The notes below the pieces were generated by a model. That model saw nothing but the letters and a program-made list of their open reading frames with translations. It searched no databases and was not told where the DNA came from. This document shows, one piece after another, positions 16,697 through 24,667 of a DNA stretch of 64,000 nt. A program made the translations under genes and the position numbers. The number at the start of each line of letters is the position of its first letter. Position 1 is the stretch's first letter. This stretch comes from Sinorhizobium psoraleae (GTDB taxonomy: Bacteria; Pseudomonadota; Alphaproteobacteria; Rhizobiales; Rhizobiaceae), in assembly GCF_013283645.1 (NCBI RefSeq), contig NZ_JABEKV010000010.1, positions 1 to 64,000 on the forward strand, in the 5' to 3' direction.

Positions 16697-17022
16697 ACAA
16701 TAAGACTATTATTGCCCGGGAGTTGGCGCGCAGCGACGTCGAGGCGGCCATCGACTATTATGTACGCGAAGCAGGAACCGAGATCGCGCTCGGCTTTATC
16801 GACGCTCTTCAAGAGGCGTACTCTTTGATCGCAAGCCATCCGGAGTCCGGGTCGTTGCGGTATGCATACGAGTTGGGATTGCCTGACCTGCGGAGTGTCT
16901 CTCTGAAGCGACATCCCTATCTCGCCTTCTATCGCGACCAGCCAGGTCATGTCGACGTGTGGCGCGTGCTTCATGCCAAGCGGGACATTCCGCAGTGGAT
17001 GCAGGAGCCGAACAGTCAATGA
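16693..17022 (+). CDS. parE: ParE/RelE-family toxin
   Basis: A 109-residue toxin of the ParE/RelE superfamily, beginning at GTG 16693. The motifs ELARSDVEAAIDYYVREAG, LIASHPESGSLR and HPYLAFYRD...VDVWRVLHAKRD match ParE proteins, which target DNA gyrase. The four-base overlap with parD gives tight coupling. A third small gene overlaps its stop. Confidence 0.92.
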   Translation: MNNKTIIARELARSDVEAAIDYYVREAGTEIALGFIDALQEAYSLIASHPESGSLRYAYELGLPDLRSVSLKRHPYLAFYRDQPGHVDVWRVLHAKRDIPQWMQEPNSQ

Positions 17023-17219
17023 CCGATCGGATATTCCCGGAATCTATTAGTGGGCCGGCGGATGCACAACCGACTCCCGATGGCCCGATCGCATCGGCCG
17101 TCCGCCGAGAGGAGCAGCATCTACAGAAACTCGCCTTGGAAACAAAGGTCCCGGACGGTGGCTTGAAGGCCCCAAGGCCGGTAGTCAGAGCATGGCCTTA
17201 CGCGAAAACGCGATCCTAG
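17019..17219 (+). CDS. small hypothetical protein third in the parDE operon
   Basis: A 66-residue polar protein (MTDRIFPESISGPADAQPTP...EEQHLQKLALETKVPDGGLK). Its ATG overlaps the parE stop as ATGA, so it should be translationally coupled to the toxin gene. It has no recognised domain. Standard parDE modules have two genes, so this may be either an accessory or just a coupled neighbour. Confidence 0.5.
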   Translation: MTDRIFPESISGPADAQPTPDGPIASAVRREEQHLQKLALETKVPDGGLKAPRPVVRAWPYAKTRS

Positions 17220-17266
17220 CTGCCTCGCGAGTTGAATCTAGTGGATCCAACGTCGGGAGGAATTCG

Positions 17267-17470
17267 ATGGACTAGAACCGCGTAGAAGGAAACTGGAAGC
17301 AAGTGAAGGGTAAGATTAAAGAGCAGTGGGGCAAGCTCACCGACGACGACCTGGACCAGATTGCCGACAACCGTGAGCAGCTCGCAAGCAAAATACAGGA
17401 ACGCTACGGCATCCCCGCTCCGGCGGGGTTTTTGTTTATTCACGAAGCCCCGGCCTATATGACTTTGTGA
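17267..17470 (+). pseudogene. CsbD-family gene with amber codon at position 3
   Basis: After GGGAGG, ATG 17267 begins M-D-stop-N-R-V-E-G-N-W-K-Q-V-K-G-K-I-K. The third codon is TAG (17273-17275) where CsbD proteins have Trp (TGG): MDWNRVEGNWKQVKGK. The rest of the domain is intact (KEQWGKLTDDDLDQIADNRE, QLASKIQERYGI). It then runs into a terminator hairpin and ends IHEAPAYMTL, lacking the normal QIRDWE tail. One TGG to TAG change would explain the amber. CsbD proteins are small stress-response proteins. Confidence 0.8.
17413..17433 (+). terminator. rho-independent terminator-like hairpin
   Basis: CCCCGC (17413-17418), four-base loop TCCG, GCGGGG (17423-17428), then a run of five T and TTT after one G. 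It lies inside the readable CsbD frame, just after the conserved ERYGI, which suggests the gene's 3' end was replaced by it. Confidence 0.8.
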
Positions 17471-17541
17471 AGCTCGGTAACTTTACCGCGGAACATACCG
17501 TCGGCTGTGAGGTTGAGTTAGAAGGACAAAGGCAGCCCCGT

Positions 17542-17619
17542 ATGCACTCGCTCAACCTCGCTGGCATCATGATTCTCCTTGTTATCATTGCGCTGTTCGC
17601 CCTGGCTTGGCTAATCTAA
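17542..17619 (+). CDS. 25-residue hydrophobic peptide
   Basis: ATG 17542 opens a short frame (MHSLNLAGIMILLVIIALFA, then LAWLI, stop TAA). Nearly all of it would form one transmembrane helix. The layout resembles the small single-helix membrane peptides of stress-associated loci. AAAGG lies about 11 bases upstream, a loose ribosome site. It follows the CsbD remnant and its terminator by about 100 bases. Too short for certainty. Confidence 0.4.
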   Translation: MHSLNLAGIMILLVIIALFALAWLI

Positions 17620-17798
17620 GGAGTAGCTTGGCGGGACCGTGTCCCTTGCGATCACTTTGAGAAGTCCACGGCAAAGAATGGCAACGCCTGTAGAACGGCA
17701 GAGGCGACAGACTGCCTAGTCGGCTTCCGCTGCATCGCAACGGCAAGGGCCGATCGTCTCGAACGCGTCTTATCAGACACGCAAAGGATGCTGTAGCC

Positions 17799-17848
17799 CT
17801 TTGAATTGCTCATGTTTCCTTGAACGGGCACCGGTTCATGGAAACATG
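17799..17848. repeat. intergenic palindromic repeat (RIME-like)
   Basis: CATGTTTCC (17811-17819) and GGAAACATG (17840-17848) flank a near-palindromic centre with GAACGGG / CCGGTTC. The left border CTTTGAATTGCT (17799-17810) is the reverse complement of AGCAATTCAAAG seen at 22635 and 25703. It belongs to the family of mosaic palindromes common between rhizobial genes. A 52-codon minus-strand frame starting inside it is probably accidental. Confidence 0.7.
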
Positions 17849-17916
17849 CAGCAGATGGTAGTAAGCCAGCAGTTTGCCGGCATGCCGGTCGAGGAGTGCT
17901 GACTAGCTGGTGCGCT

Positions 17917-18978
17917 TCAACGATCAAGTGTCACTCGTCTGCCCTGCGCGTCGAAAAGGTGTAGGTCCTTCAGACTGGCCGCCACTTTGACCTCGTCACC
18001 GATCTCAAAGTCGGCCCGCCCCGAGACACGGAAGACGAGATCGCGGCCGCTTGCGAGCCTGCCATGCAACAAGCTCTCAGCGCCCACCAGCTCGATGCCG
18101 TCGACGCGCACTGTCGCTTCGAAGTCGCGAATCCCTGCCTGATCCTTGATGACCGTCAGATCTTCCGGCCTGATCCCGATCGTGAACGGCCCCGACGGTC
18201 TTGGGAGATGCGATGCCAGCGCCCAGCCGTCCATCGACGCGTCCCCGTCGAGCAGATTCATTGATGGAGAACCGATGAAGGTCGCGACGAACACTGTCGC
18301 TGGCCTTTCGTAGAGTTCGATCGGCGTGCCCACCTGCTCGATGCGTCCAGCATTGACGACGACAAGCTTGTCGGCAAGTGTCATCGCCTCCATTTGATCG
18401 TGTGTCACATAGACGCTTGTTGTTCCAAGCGAGCGCTGCAACCGCTTGATCTCGATGCGCATCTGCCCCCTGAGCTTGGCATCGAGGTTCGATAGCGGTT
18501 CATCGAAGAGAAAAGCGGCCGGCTCGCGAACGATCGCACGCCCCATGGCAACGCGTTGACGTTGGCCACCGGAAAGCTGGCGCGGCTTGCGATCGAGATA
18601 GGGCTCGATTTCGAGCGTCTTCGCGGCCACGGCGATACGTCGTTCGATTTCGTCTTTCGGTGTCTTGCGGTTCTTAAGGCCATAAGCGAGGTTCTGTCGA
18701 ACCGTCATGTGCGGATAGAGCGCATAATTCTGGAAGACCATGGCGATGTCGCGCTCGGCCGGCTCCAGATCGTTGACACGGCGATCGCCGATCAGGATCT
18801 CGCCGGACGTGATGCCCTCCAGGCCGGCGATCATGCGCAGAAGGGTCGACTTGCCGCAACCCGAAGGGCCGACAAGCACGACGAGTTCGCCATCCTTTAT
18901 CTCGAGCGATACGCCCTGGATTGCTTCGACGGCGCCAGCATAGGTCTTGCGAATGTCCTTGAGGATGATTTCAGCCAT
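17917..18978 (-). CDS. ugpC: sn-glycerol-3-phosphate ABC transporter ATPase
   Basis: A 353-residue import ATPase of the UgpC/MalK group. Walker A is GPSGCGKST (37-45), the signature is LSGGQ (135-139), Walker B is FLFDEP (156-161), and a C-terminal TOBE/regulatory domain follows from about 235 (VATFIGSPSMNLL, GIRPEDL). It powers uptake of glycerol-3-phosphate or glycerophosphodiesters with UgpA/E and UgpB. ATG 18978 overlaps the ugpE stop by one base (TAATG), so translation is coupled. E. coli UgpC has 356 residues. It is last in the minus-strand operon. Confidence 0.93.
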   Translation of the reverse strand: MAEIILKDIRKTYAGAVEAIQGVSLEIKDGELVVLVGPSGCGKSTLLRMIAGLEGITSGEILIGDRRVNDLEPAERDIAMVFQNYALYPHMTVRQNLAYGLKNRKTPKDEIERRIAVAAKTLEIEPYLDRKPRQLSGGQRQRVAMGRAIVREPAAFLFDEPLSNLDAKLRGQMRIEIKRLQRSLGTTSVYVTHDQMEAMTLADKLVVVNAGRIEQVGTPIELYERPATVFVATFIGSPSMNLLDGDASMDGWALASHLPRPSGPFTIGIRPEDLTVIKDQAGIRDFEATVRVDGIELVGAESLLHGRLASGRDLVFRVSGRADFEIGDEVKVAASLKDLHLFDAQGRRVTLDR

Positions 18979-19826
18979 TACTTCTCCGTCTCCACGAGGC
19001 CTTTGACGAACCAGCGCTGCATCAACACAACGACAAGCACGGGAGGAATGATCGCGAGGATCGCGGTCACCATGACGTAGTTCCAAGGTGTAGACGCGTC
19101 GGCGAAATCGACCATTCGCCGCAGTCCGATGATGATCGTATTCATCGTGGCGTCGTTCGTGACCAGAAGCGGCCAGAGATACTGCGTCCAGCCATAAATG
19201 AAGAGGATGACAAACAGTGCCGCGATGTTCGTCCTGGAAAGGGGGAGCAGGATGTCGCGCATGAAGCGGAAGGGGCCGGCGTTGTCGATGCGCGCCGCTT
19301 CGACCAGTTCGCCCGGGATCGTCAGGAAGAACTGACGAAACAGGAATGTTGCCGTCGCCGAGGCCATGAGGGGCAAGGTCAGTCCCGCATAGGTATCGAT
19401 CAATCCGAGGTCGACGATCACCTTGTAGGTCGGCAGTATGCGAACCTCCACCGGCAGCATAAGCGTGATGAAGATCATCCAGAAGAAGACCATCTTCATC
19501 GGAAAACGGAAGAAGACGATCGCAAAGGCGGAGAGAAAGGAAATGACGATCTTACCGATGGCAATCGCGAGCGCCACGATCGTCGAGTTGAGGAGCAGCC
19601 GCTCGAGACTGACGCCGACGACGCGCTCGACACCGCCAACCATGGCTTCGCGATAGTTCTCGACGAACTGACCGCCGATTGTAAGCGACATTGGCGGGCG
19701 GATGATCTCGACGGACGTTCGCGTCGATGCCACGAACGTGTAGTAGATCGGAAAAACGACGATCAGGATGCCAATGACGAGCACGAGATGGCCGACCAGG
19801 TTCGATATGGGGCGGTTTTCGATCAT
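18978..19826 (-). CDS. ugpE: sn-glycerol-3-phosphate ABC transporter permease
   Basis: A 282-residue inner-membrane permease with about six helices. The binding-protein-dependent transport (EAA) loop reads VEAARIDNAGPFRFMRDILL followed by PLSRTNI, the site that contacts the ATPase. Its length matches UgpE (281 in E. coli). It sits between ugpA, ten bases upstream, and ugpC, overlapping one base. Confidence 0.93.
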   Translation of the reverse strand: MIENRPISNLVGHLVLVIGILIVVFPIYYTFVASTRTSVEIIRPPMSLTIGGQFVENYREAMVGGVERVVGVSLERLLLNSTIVALAIAIGKIVISFLSAFAIVFFRFPMKMVFFWMIFITLMLPVEVRILPTYKVIVDLGLIDTYAGLTLPLMASATATFLFRQFFLTIPGELVEAARIDNAGPFRFMRDILLPLSRTNIAALFVILFIYGWTQYLWPLLVTNDATMNTIIIGLRRMVDFADASTPWNYVMVTAILAIIPPVLVVVLMQRWFVKGLVETEK

Positions 19827-19835
19827 CTCGGCACC

Positions 19836-20717
19836 TCAGGAATAGTGGACGCGCTTCTCGACGAAACGGAACTGGAACGCCGTAAGTGCGACAACAATGA
19901 CCATGAGGATTACCGATTGTGCGGCCGAGCCGCCGAGATCGAGGTTGACGAACCCGTCGTTGTACACCTTGTAGACCAACGTCTCTGTTGCTTTTGCCGG
20001 CCCGCCGCCGGTTACAGCGTGGATGATCCCGAAGGTGTCGAAGAATGCGTATACCGTGTTGACGACAAGCAGGAAGAACGTTGTCGGCGCGAGCAGTGGG
20101 AAGACGATCGTCCAGAAACGCTTGGTACCGCGGGCGCCGTCAATCGACGCCGCTTCGATCAGCGATTTCGGGATGGCTTGCAGGCCGGCGACAAAAAACA
20201 GGAAGTTGTAGCTGATCTGCTTCCACGCGGCCGCGACGATAACGAGCAGCATCGCCTGGTTGCCGTTGAGCAATGGATCCCAAACGAAACCGTTGCGCCG
20301 GAGCAGATAGGCGAATGTTCCCATGGCTGGATTGAACATGAACAGCCACAACATTCCGGCGACCGCGGGTGCTACGGCATAGGGCCAGATCAGAAGGGTG
20401 CGATAGACATTCCTCCCCCGCACGACGCGATCCGCCGATGCTGCGAGCAGGAGCGCCACTGCCATCGACAGGAGTGCCGTCGCCAGGCTGAAGACCGCCG
20501 TGACGTTCAAGGAATGCAAATAGGCCGGATCGGAGAGAATGGTCCGAAAGTTGGCAAGCCCGACGAAGCCCGACTTCAGGCCGAAGGGGTCCTCTCGCAG
20601 GACCGACTGATAGAGTGCCTGGCTCGCCGGCCAGAAGAAGAAGACCACCGTCAGAACGATCTGCGGCGCCAGCAGAAGATAAGGCAGGATCTTGTTGGGA
20701 AAGACGACAGGCTGCAA
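19836..20717 (-). CDS. ugpA: sn-glycerol-3-phosphate ABC transporter permease
   Basis: A 293-residue permease with six predicted helices. The N-terminus (PNKILPYLLLAPQIVLTVVF, FFWPASQALYQS) and the EAA loop (LIEAASIDGARGTKRFWTIV, FPLL) match UgpA-type partners of UgpE. Known UgpA proteins have about 295 residues. It follows ugpB after a 68-base gap with a strong hairpin, so it is probably expressed below ugpB. Confidence 0.93.
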   Translation of the reverse strand: MQPVVFPNKILPYLLLAPQIVLTVVFFFWPASQALYQSVLREDPFGLKSGFVGLANFRTILSDPAYLHSLNVTAVFSLATALLSMAVALLLAASADRVVRGRNVYRTLLIWPYAVAPAVAGMLWLFMFNPAMGTFAYLLRRNGFVWDPLLNGNQAMLLVIVAAAWKQISYNFLFFVAGLQAIPKSLIEAASIDGARGTKRFWTIVFPLLAPTTFFLLVVNTVYAFFDTFGIIHAVTGGGPAKATETLVYKVYNDGFVNLDLGGSAAQSVILMVIVVALTAFQFRFVEKRVHYS

Positions 20718-20744
20718 CGCGCTCCCCTTCGTTTAAAAGATGAG

Positions 20745-20771
20745 TGCCCGCGCCGACAAGCGACGCGGGCA
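20745..20771 (-). terminator. intercistronic hairpin between ugpB and ugpA
   Basis: TGCCCGCG (20745-20752) pairs with CGCGGGCA (20764-20771) around an 11-base loop. Hairpins in this position, right after a binding-protein gene, commonly stabilise its message or partly terminate transcription so that the binding protein exceeds the permeases. A short T-rich run follows on the minus strand. Confidence 0.65.
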
Positions 20772-20785
20772 AGTTGCACCTGGTG

Positions 20786-22096
20786 TCAGTTGCTGACCGC
20801 CGCGGCGATCGCCGCGTTGGCTTTCTTGACACCGTCGCTCAGCGCGCTCTGGGCATCCTTCTGGCCGGAGAGCATCGCCTCGAACTCCTCGTTCAGGATG
20901 TCCCTGACCTGGGGAAGGTTGACGAGGCGCACACCCTTCGAGTTTTCGGTCGGTGCCTTGCCCATCATCTGCTTAATCGGCGTCTCGCGGCCCGGGTTCT
21001 TTTCATAGAAACCAGACTTTTTCGTTTCATCGTAGGCCGCCAGAGTCACCGGCAGGTAGCCCGAGACCTGATGCAAGCGCGCCTGGATTTCGGTCTTCGA
21101 AAGGAAGTTGAAGAACTCGGCGACGCCCTTGTATTCGTCGTCCGACTTGCCGGCGAAGACCCAAAGGCTCGCACCGCCAGGGATTGTGTTCTGCGGCCCA
21201 TTGCCTTCGTAATAGGGCAATTGCCCGATGCCATAATTGACGCCTGACTTGATGATGTCGCCGAGGCCTCCGGAAGACTCGGTGAGGATCGCGCATTCGC
21301 CTGAGGTGAACAGCTGCTTTGCTTCCGAGGTCCGCCCGCCATACCGGAAGGTGCCGTCCTTGGCCAGGTCGGCGATGGATTGGAAATGCTGTACGAACAA
21401 TGGGGCGTCGATCTTGAGTTCGACGTTAGGACCGGCAAGCCCATTCTCGTTTGTGCCGTAGGGCACATTGTTCCAGGCCGCAAAATTCTCCGTCTGAATC
21501 CAGGTCAACCAGGTGGAGGTGATACCGCAGGCGGAAGCGCCGCTGGCCTTGATCTTCTTGGCGGCATCGAAAACTTCCGGCCAGGTCGCCGGCGGCTTCT
21601 CGGCATTAAGCCCCGCCTTCGTGAATGCGTCCTTGTTGTAATAAAGGATCGGCGACGACGAGTTGTAGGGGAAGGACAGCATCGTACCGTCGGCCTTGGA
21701 ATAATAGGACACGATGCCGGGAAGATACTGGTCCTTGTTGAATTCGTATCCGCCCTTCTGCAACACCTCGGCGACCGGGACGATAGCGCCTTCCGCGCCC
21801 AGCATCACACCGCTGCCGGCATCGAAGACCTGCAGGATCGCCGGCGCCTGTTTCGAGCGAAATGCCGCGATACCGGCGTTTAGCGTTTCCGGATAGGTGC
21901 CCTTGAAAACGGGAACCACTTTGTAAGCGCTTTGGCTTTCGTTGAACTCTTTGGCAAGCTGCTCGACCACCTCGTTGTTGGCGCCAGTCATCGCATGCCA
22001 CCAGCCAAGCTCTGTCGCCGCAAAGGCGTCTGCCGCGAGAAAAACCGAAAATGCCGAAGTAGCCGTGAGCGTCCAGCTGAATCGTTTCAAGACCAT
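20786..22096 (-). CDS. ugpB: sn-glycerol-3-phosphate periplasmic binding protein
   Basis: A 436-residue periplasmic binding protein (E. coli UgpB has 438). The signal peptide covers about residues 1-27 (MVLKRFSWTLTATSAFSVFL...AFA), followed by TELGWWHAMTGANNEVVEQL, the typical UgpB start. Residues contacting glycerol-3-phosphate in the family lie in the WWHAM, SYNSSS-like (FPYNSSSPILYYN) and GGASLWVF blocks, all visible here. Start 22096 is supported by GGGAGG just upstream; the frame extends further but without family similarity. Homologous systems are induced by phosphate starvation through PhoB, but no clear Pho box was seen. Confidence 0.94.
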   Translation of the reverse strand: MVLKRFSWTLTATSAFSVFLAADAFAATELGWWHAMTGANNEVVEQLAKEFNESQSAYKVVPVFKGTYPETLNAGIAAFRSKQAPAILQVFDAGSGVMLGAEGAIVPVAEVLQKGGYEFNKDQYLPGIVSYYSKADGTMLSFPYNSSSPILYYNKDAFTKAGLNAEKPPATWPEVFDAAKKIKASGASACGITSTWLTWIQTENFAAWNNVPYGTNENGLAGPNVELKIDAPLFVQHFQSIADLAKDGTFRYGGRTSEAKQLFTSGECAILTESSGGLGDIIKSGVNYGIGQLPYYEGNGPQNTIPGGASLWVFAGKSDDEYKGVAEFFNFLSKTEIQARLHQVSGYLPVTLAAYDETKKSGFYEKNPGRETPIKQMMGKAPTENSKGVRLVNLPQVRDILNEEFEAMLSGQKDAQSALSDGVKKANAAIAAAVSN

Positions 22097-22470
22097 TCCT
22101 CCCAGTTCTTTCAAGGTAAGAAATACAAGCGCTTGATGGGACAGTCCCTCCTCGACTCGTCCACATCCGCCTTTCGCTGCGAAAGCCAATGCAGTAGAAA
22201 CGAAATGGAATGAATAGGCAATGAAAATAACGATGCGGAATTTCTGTTCCGGTTGGCTGAGCTCACCCCGCGATCGCGTCGGCTGAGATGAGGGTCGCAC
22301 AGGACCGTTTAGGCAAGTCTAGTTGCGCGTGGCGACATCAACGATGCCGTCAAGCTCGCCGGTGGGTGAGCGGACCGAAGTAGCATTTGAATCGCCGCCC
22401 ACCCACCAATGTGTATTCCCGATCTCATTAGCACGGAGCCGTTGATGTGAGCCGATACGATGGTTGGAAT

Positions 22471-22505
22471 CACCGAGGCGTCTGCGAGGCGCAGACGCCT
22501 CGGTG
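22471..22505. repeat. perfect 15-bp inverted repeat
   Basis: CACCGAGGCGTCTGC (22471-22485), loop GAGGC, GCAGACGCCTCGGTG (22491-22505). The arms are perfect and GC-rich. No T-run follows on either strand, so it is not a standard terminator. It could be a regulator site, an RNA element or an IS end. Confidence 0.75.
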
Positions 22506-22634
22506 CAATGGACGCGTAGGTCCGGTGATACCGTGCTGCAGGGATGCTATCTTCTCCGAGAGGCCATCAAGGGCTGGTGTCGCATCGACGCCGCCTCGGA
22601 CTGGTGAGCGGCATCGTCCGCTCCTGGACAGACA

Positions 22635-22691
22635 AGCAATTCAAAGTGCTCCTGCACCGCTGTGCATTTGAAGAGACGCACAGCGGTGCAG
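22635..22691. repeat. RIME-like element with 14-bp hairpin
   Basis: AGCAATTCAAAG (22635-22646) is shared with 25703-25714 and, inverted, with 17799-17810. It is followed by CTGCACCGCTGTGC (22652-22665) and GCACAGCGGTGCAG (22678-22691), a perfect 14-base-pair stem. It lies just past the doxX stop and may serve as its terminator or mRNA end. Confidence 0.7.
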
Positions 22692-22698
22692 TTGCATT

Positions 22699-23163
22699 TC
22701 ATCGCAGTTCTCGCTGAACCGGGAGTGCTCCGCCTTGTACGAGCTGACGCTTGAGGTGAAGGGGGCGGGACGGGCTGATGGCGTAGGCGCCGTCGCCAAG
22801 AAGAGCCTGGGCCACGGATAGAATGATCAGGTAAAGCGGATACTCCCAGCCACCACCGGTGGCGGTGAAGACCCATCCGTTGCCGGAATGGACGCCCAGG
22901 GCCCCCACAAGGATGGGCAGGAGGGCGAGGGCTACCCAGCGGGACTGGATCCCGAGGATCAGCAGGACGCCGCCGACCGCCTCGGCAAAGAATGTCAGGT
23001 AGGCGAGGGTGGGCGACAGGCCGATCGACTGGAAATACTGCGCCGTCCCGGTGAGCGTGAAAGTCAGCCACTTCAGCACGACGCTGTGGGCAAGATACAT
23101 CACGCCGAGGGACAGGCGAAGCAGAAGAGCGGCATAGGCAGCAGATAGAGGTGATTGGGTCAT
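22699..23163 (-). CDS. DoxX-family membrane protein
   Basis: A 154-residue inner-membrane protein with four helices. The pattern LLLRLSLGVMYLAHSVVLKW, FFAEAVGGVLLILGIQSRWV and LVGALGVHSGNGWVF is typical of the DoxX/DoxD family, small quinone- or redox-associated membrane proteins. Start 23163 is supported by GGAGA upstream; the longer frame is the antisense of the regulator. It is divergent from a MarR regulator across a repeat-rich operator region, so it is probably that regulator's target. Confidence 0.9.
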   Translation of the reverse strand: MTQSPLSAAYAALLLRLSLGVMYLAHSVVLKWLTFTLTGTAQYFQSIGLSPTLAYLTFFAEAVGGVLLILGIQSRWVALALLPILVGALGVHSGNGWVFTATGGGWEYPLYLIILSVAQALLGDGAYAISPSRPLHLKRQLVQGGALPVQRELR

Positions 23164-23173
23164 TGAAATCTCC

Positions 23174-23236
23174 ATGCATTTGCATATAATGCTAGATAGA
23201 TGCATCTGCATCGGAATATCAACTATGCAATTGCAT
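23174..23236. promoter_or_regulatory. three tandem ATGCA-type operators between doxX and the MarR gene
   Basis: Three 12-base elements occur at almost even spacing: ATGCATTTGCAT (23174-23185), ATGCATCTGCAT (23200-23211) and the perfect palindrome ATGCAATTGCAT (23225-23236). Centres are 26 and 25 bases apart. Their position in the divergent promoter suggests binding sites of the adjacent MarR protein. Confidence 0.7.
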
Positions 23237-23257
23237 TGAGTATGTGAAAGAGACCAG

Positions 23258-23767
23258 ATGCGTGGACCGTCAGAGATCGTCATCACTGCCTGGGCACGGC
23301 TCGTGCGTGCGCAACGAGCCGTGATGGCGGGAATCGAGGGAGAACTGAAACAGGCAGGTTTCCCGCCCTTGTCCTGGTACGATGTTCTGCTGGAACTGAA
23401 GCGTCGGCCGGATGGGCGTCTTACACCGCGCGAACTCGAACAGGAGATGCTCTTCGAGCAATACAATCTCTCCCGGCTTCTTGACCGCATGGAAGCCGAG
23501 GGCCTGGTGCGTCGCATTCCCTATCCCGGCGACAAGCGACGCCAACTCATCGAGATCACCGAGGAAGGACGGTCGCTGCAAAGACGCATCTGGCCCGTCT
23601 ATGCGGCTGCCATTGAGCAATATGTCGGCTCCAAGCTGACGGAGGGCGAGGTCCAGGGTCTCGCCGAAGCCCTGAAGAAGCTCTTGGCGGCGGACGAAAA
23701 TGAACGCGCTCGTCCGCTGGCGAAAAAGCTGTCCGGCACCTCCGCGTCAGACGATCGCGTTTCCTGA
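23258..23767 (+). CDS. MarR-family transcriptional regulator
   Basis: A 169-residue winged-helix regulator. LSWYDVLLELKRRPDGRLTP and EQYNLSRLLDRMEAEGLVRR carry the DNA-binding helices, followed by the wing YPGDKRRQLIEITEEG (DxR motif). The N- and C-terminal helices form the dimer. It probably represses doxX and itself through the triple ATGCA repeats just upstream. The signal is unknown; DoxX targets often go with quinone or electrophile stress. Confidence 0.92.
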   Translation: MRGPSEIVITAWARLVRAQRAVMAGIEGELKQAGFPPLSWYDVLLELKRRPDGRLTPRELEQEMLFEQYNLSRLLDRMEAEGLVRRIPYPGDKRRQLIEITEEGRSLQRRIWPVYAAAIEQYVGSKLTEGEVQGLAEALKKLLAADENERARPLAKKLSGTSASDDRVS

Positions 23768-23842
23768 TCCTCTCCACGTGCGCAGAGTATCCTGGACAGC
23801 CCCAGCCGCCCACAATGACCGGCAGAAGACTAGAGAGGCCCT

Positions 23843-24667
23843 ATGGACTGGAACGACCTGCGATATTTCCTGGCCGTCGCCCGCACCGGAAGCCTCTCGG
23901 CGGCGACCCGTAAGCTCGGGACCAGTCAGGCCACCATTGGCCGGCGGGTCCAGGCGCTTGAAACTGCGCTGGGAGCCGTCCTCTTCGAGCGGCTGAACAC
24001 CGGTTACGTCCTGACCTCGGCCGGTCGCGAGATTCAGGCTCGAGCCGAGGCCGCGGAAGCCTCGGTTCTTGCGGTGGCGCGCGGGGTCGACAGGGAGCTG
24101 GGCCAGGTGCAGGGTTCAGTGCGGCTGGCGACCGGGGAGGTCCTGGCGAGCCACCTGATCGCCCCTCGGGCCAGCTCGTTTCGGGCAACATATCCCGCTC
24201 TTCGGCTGGAATTCGTCACCGGGTTTCGAGCCGTCAGTCTCTCCCGGTACGAAGCCGATTTGGCTCTTCGCCTGATCCGCCCGGATCAAGGCGATTACAT
24301 CCGCCGCAAGGTCGGCGTCGTTGGCTTCGGTCTTTATGCCAGTTCGGCCTTGGTCGATGCGCACCCCGCTCTCCGGTGCGATCCGTGGTCGGTTGATTTT
24401 GTCGGCTGGGATGCATCGATGCGGGACGTCCCCATGGCCGGATGGATCAAAGGTCAGGCGCTGGATCGGATCGTCGCAACGGCAACCAGCATGAACGTTC
24501 AGTTGGCCCTCGCCCGAGCGAGCCTTGGCGCGGCGCTTCTGCCCTGCTTCGTGGCCGATAGCGTGCCCGACCTCGTGCGGTTGGCCGGACCATATCTTTG
24601 GCTCACCACTACCAGAAGATTGAGCCATGCCCACAATCATCGAAATGTCCAGGCTCGGGGAGCCTGA
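23843..24667 (+). CDS. LysR-family regulator, C-terminus truncated
   Basis: The 274 residues begin with a standard LysR helix-turn-helix (MDWNDLRYFLAVARTGSLSA, TSQATIGRRVQALE). The substrate domain follows to about residue 253 (PDLVRLAGPYLW). The usual final segment (LWLVVHRDL...V..F) is absent. Instead the frame ends RRLSHAHNHRNVQARGA, which is read through the start of the next gene (overlap 41 bases). About 35-40 residues appear to have been lost by a deletion joining it to the oxidoreductase gene. It may be non-functional or altered. Confidence 0.75.
   Translation: MDWNDLRYFLAVARTGSLSAATRKLGTSQATIGRRVQALETALGAVLFERLNTGYVLTSAGREIQARAEAAEASVLAVARGVDRELGQVQGSVRLATGEVLASHLIAPRASSFRATYPALRLEFVTGFRAVSLSRYEADLALRLIRPDQGDYIRRKVGVVGFGLYASSALVDAHPALRCDPWSVDFVGWDASMRDVPMAGWIKGQALDRIVATATSMNVQLALARASLGAALLPCFVADSVPDLVRLAGPYLWLTTTRRLSHAHNHRNVQARGA

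Larger units (their letters stand above)
22097..22698. other. 602-base intergenic region with two strong hairpins
   Basis: No gene is supported between ugpB and doxX. The region holds the ugpB promoter side, a 15-base-pair perfect hairpin (22471-22505) and an RIME-like element with a 14-base-pair hairpin (22635-22691). Short frames show no family pattern. Confidence 0.5.

Noticed and set aside
17216..17443. Minus-strand frame of 75 codons rich in Leu/Val
   Set aside because: It is the antisense of the CsbD domain, whose conserved pattern is clearly on the plus strand, and it has no ribosome site.
17658..17813. 52-codon minus-strand frame starting MSNSKGYSIL with AAGGAAAC upstream
   Set aside because: The start and apparent ribosome site are part of the RIME-like palindrome, so the coding look is probably accidental.
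19788..21008. Plus-strand frame of 406 codons over ugpA/ugpE
   Set aside because: It is an antisense shadow; the minus-strand permease motifs and hydrophobic helices are unmistakable.
22447..22671. Plus-strand frame of 74 codons
   Set aside because: It crosses the 15-bp hairpin, lacks a ribosome site and shows no family pattern.
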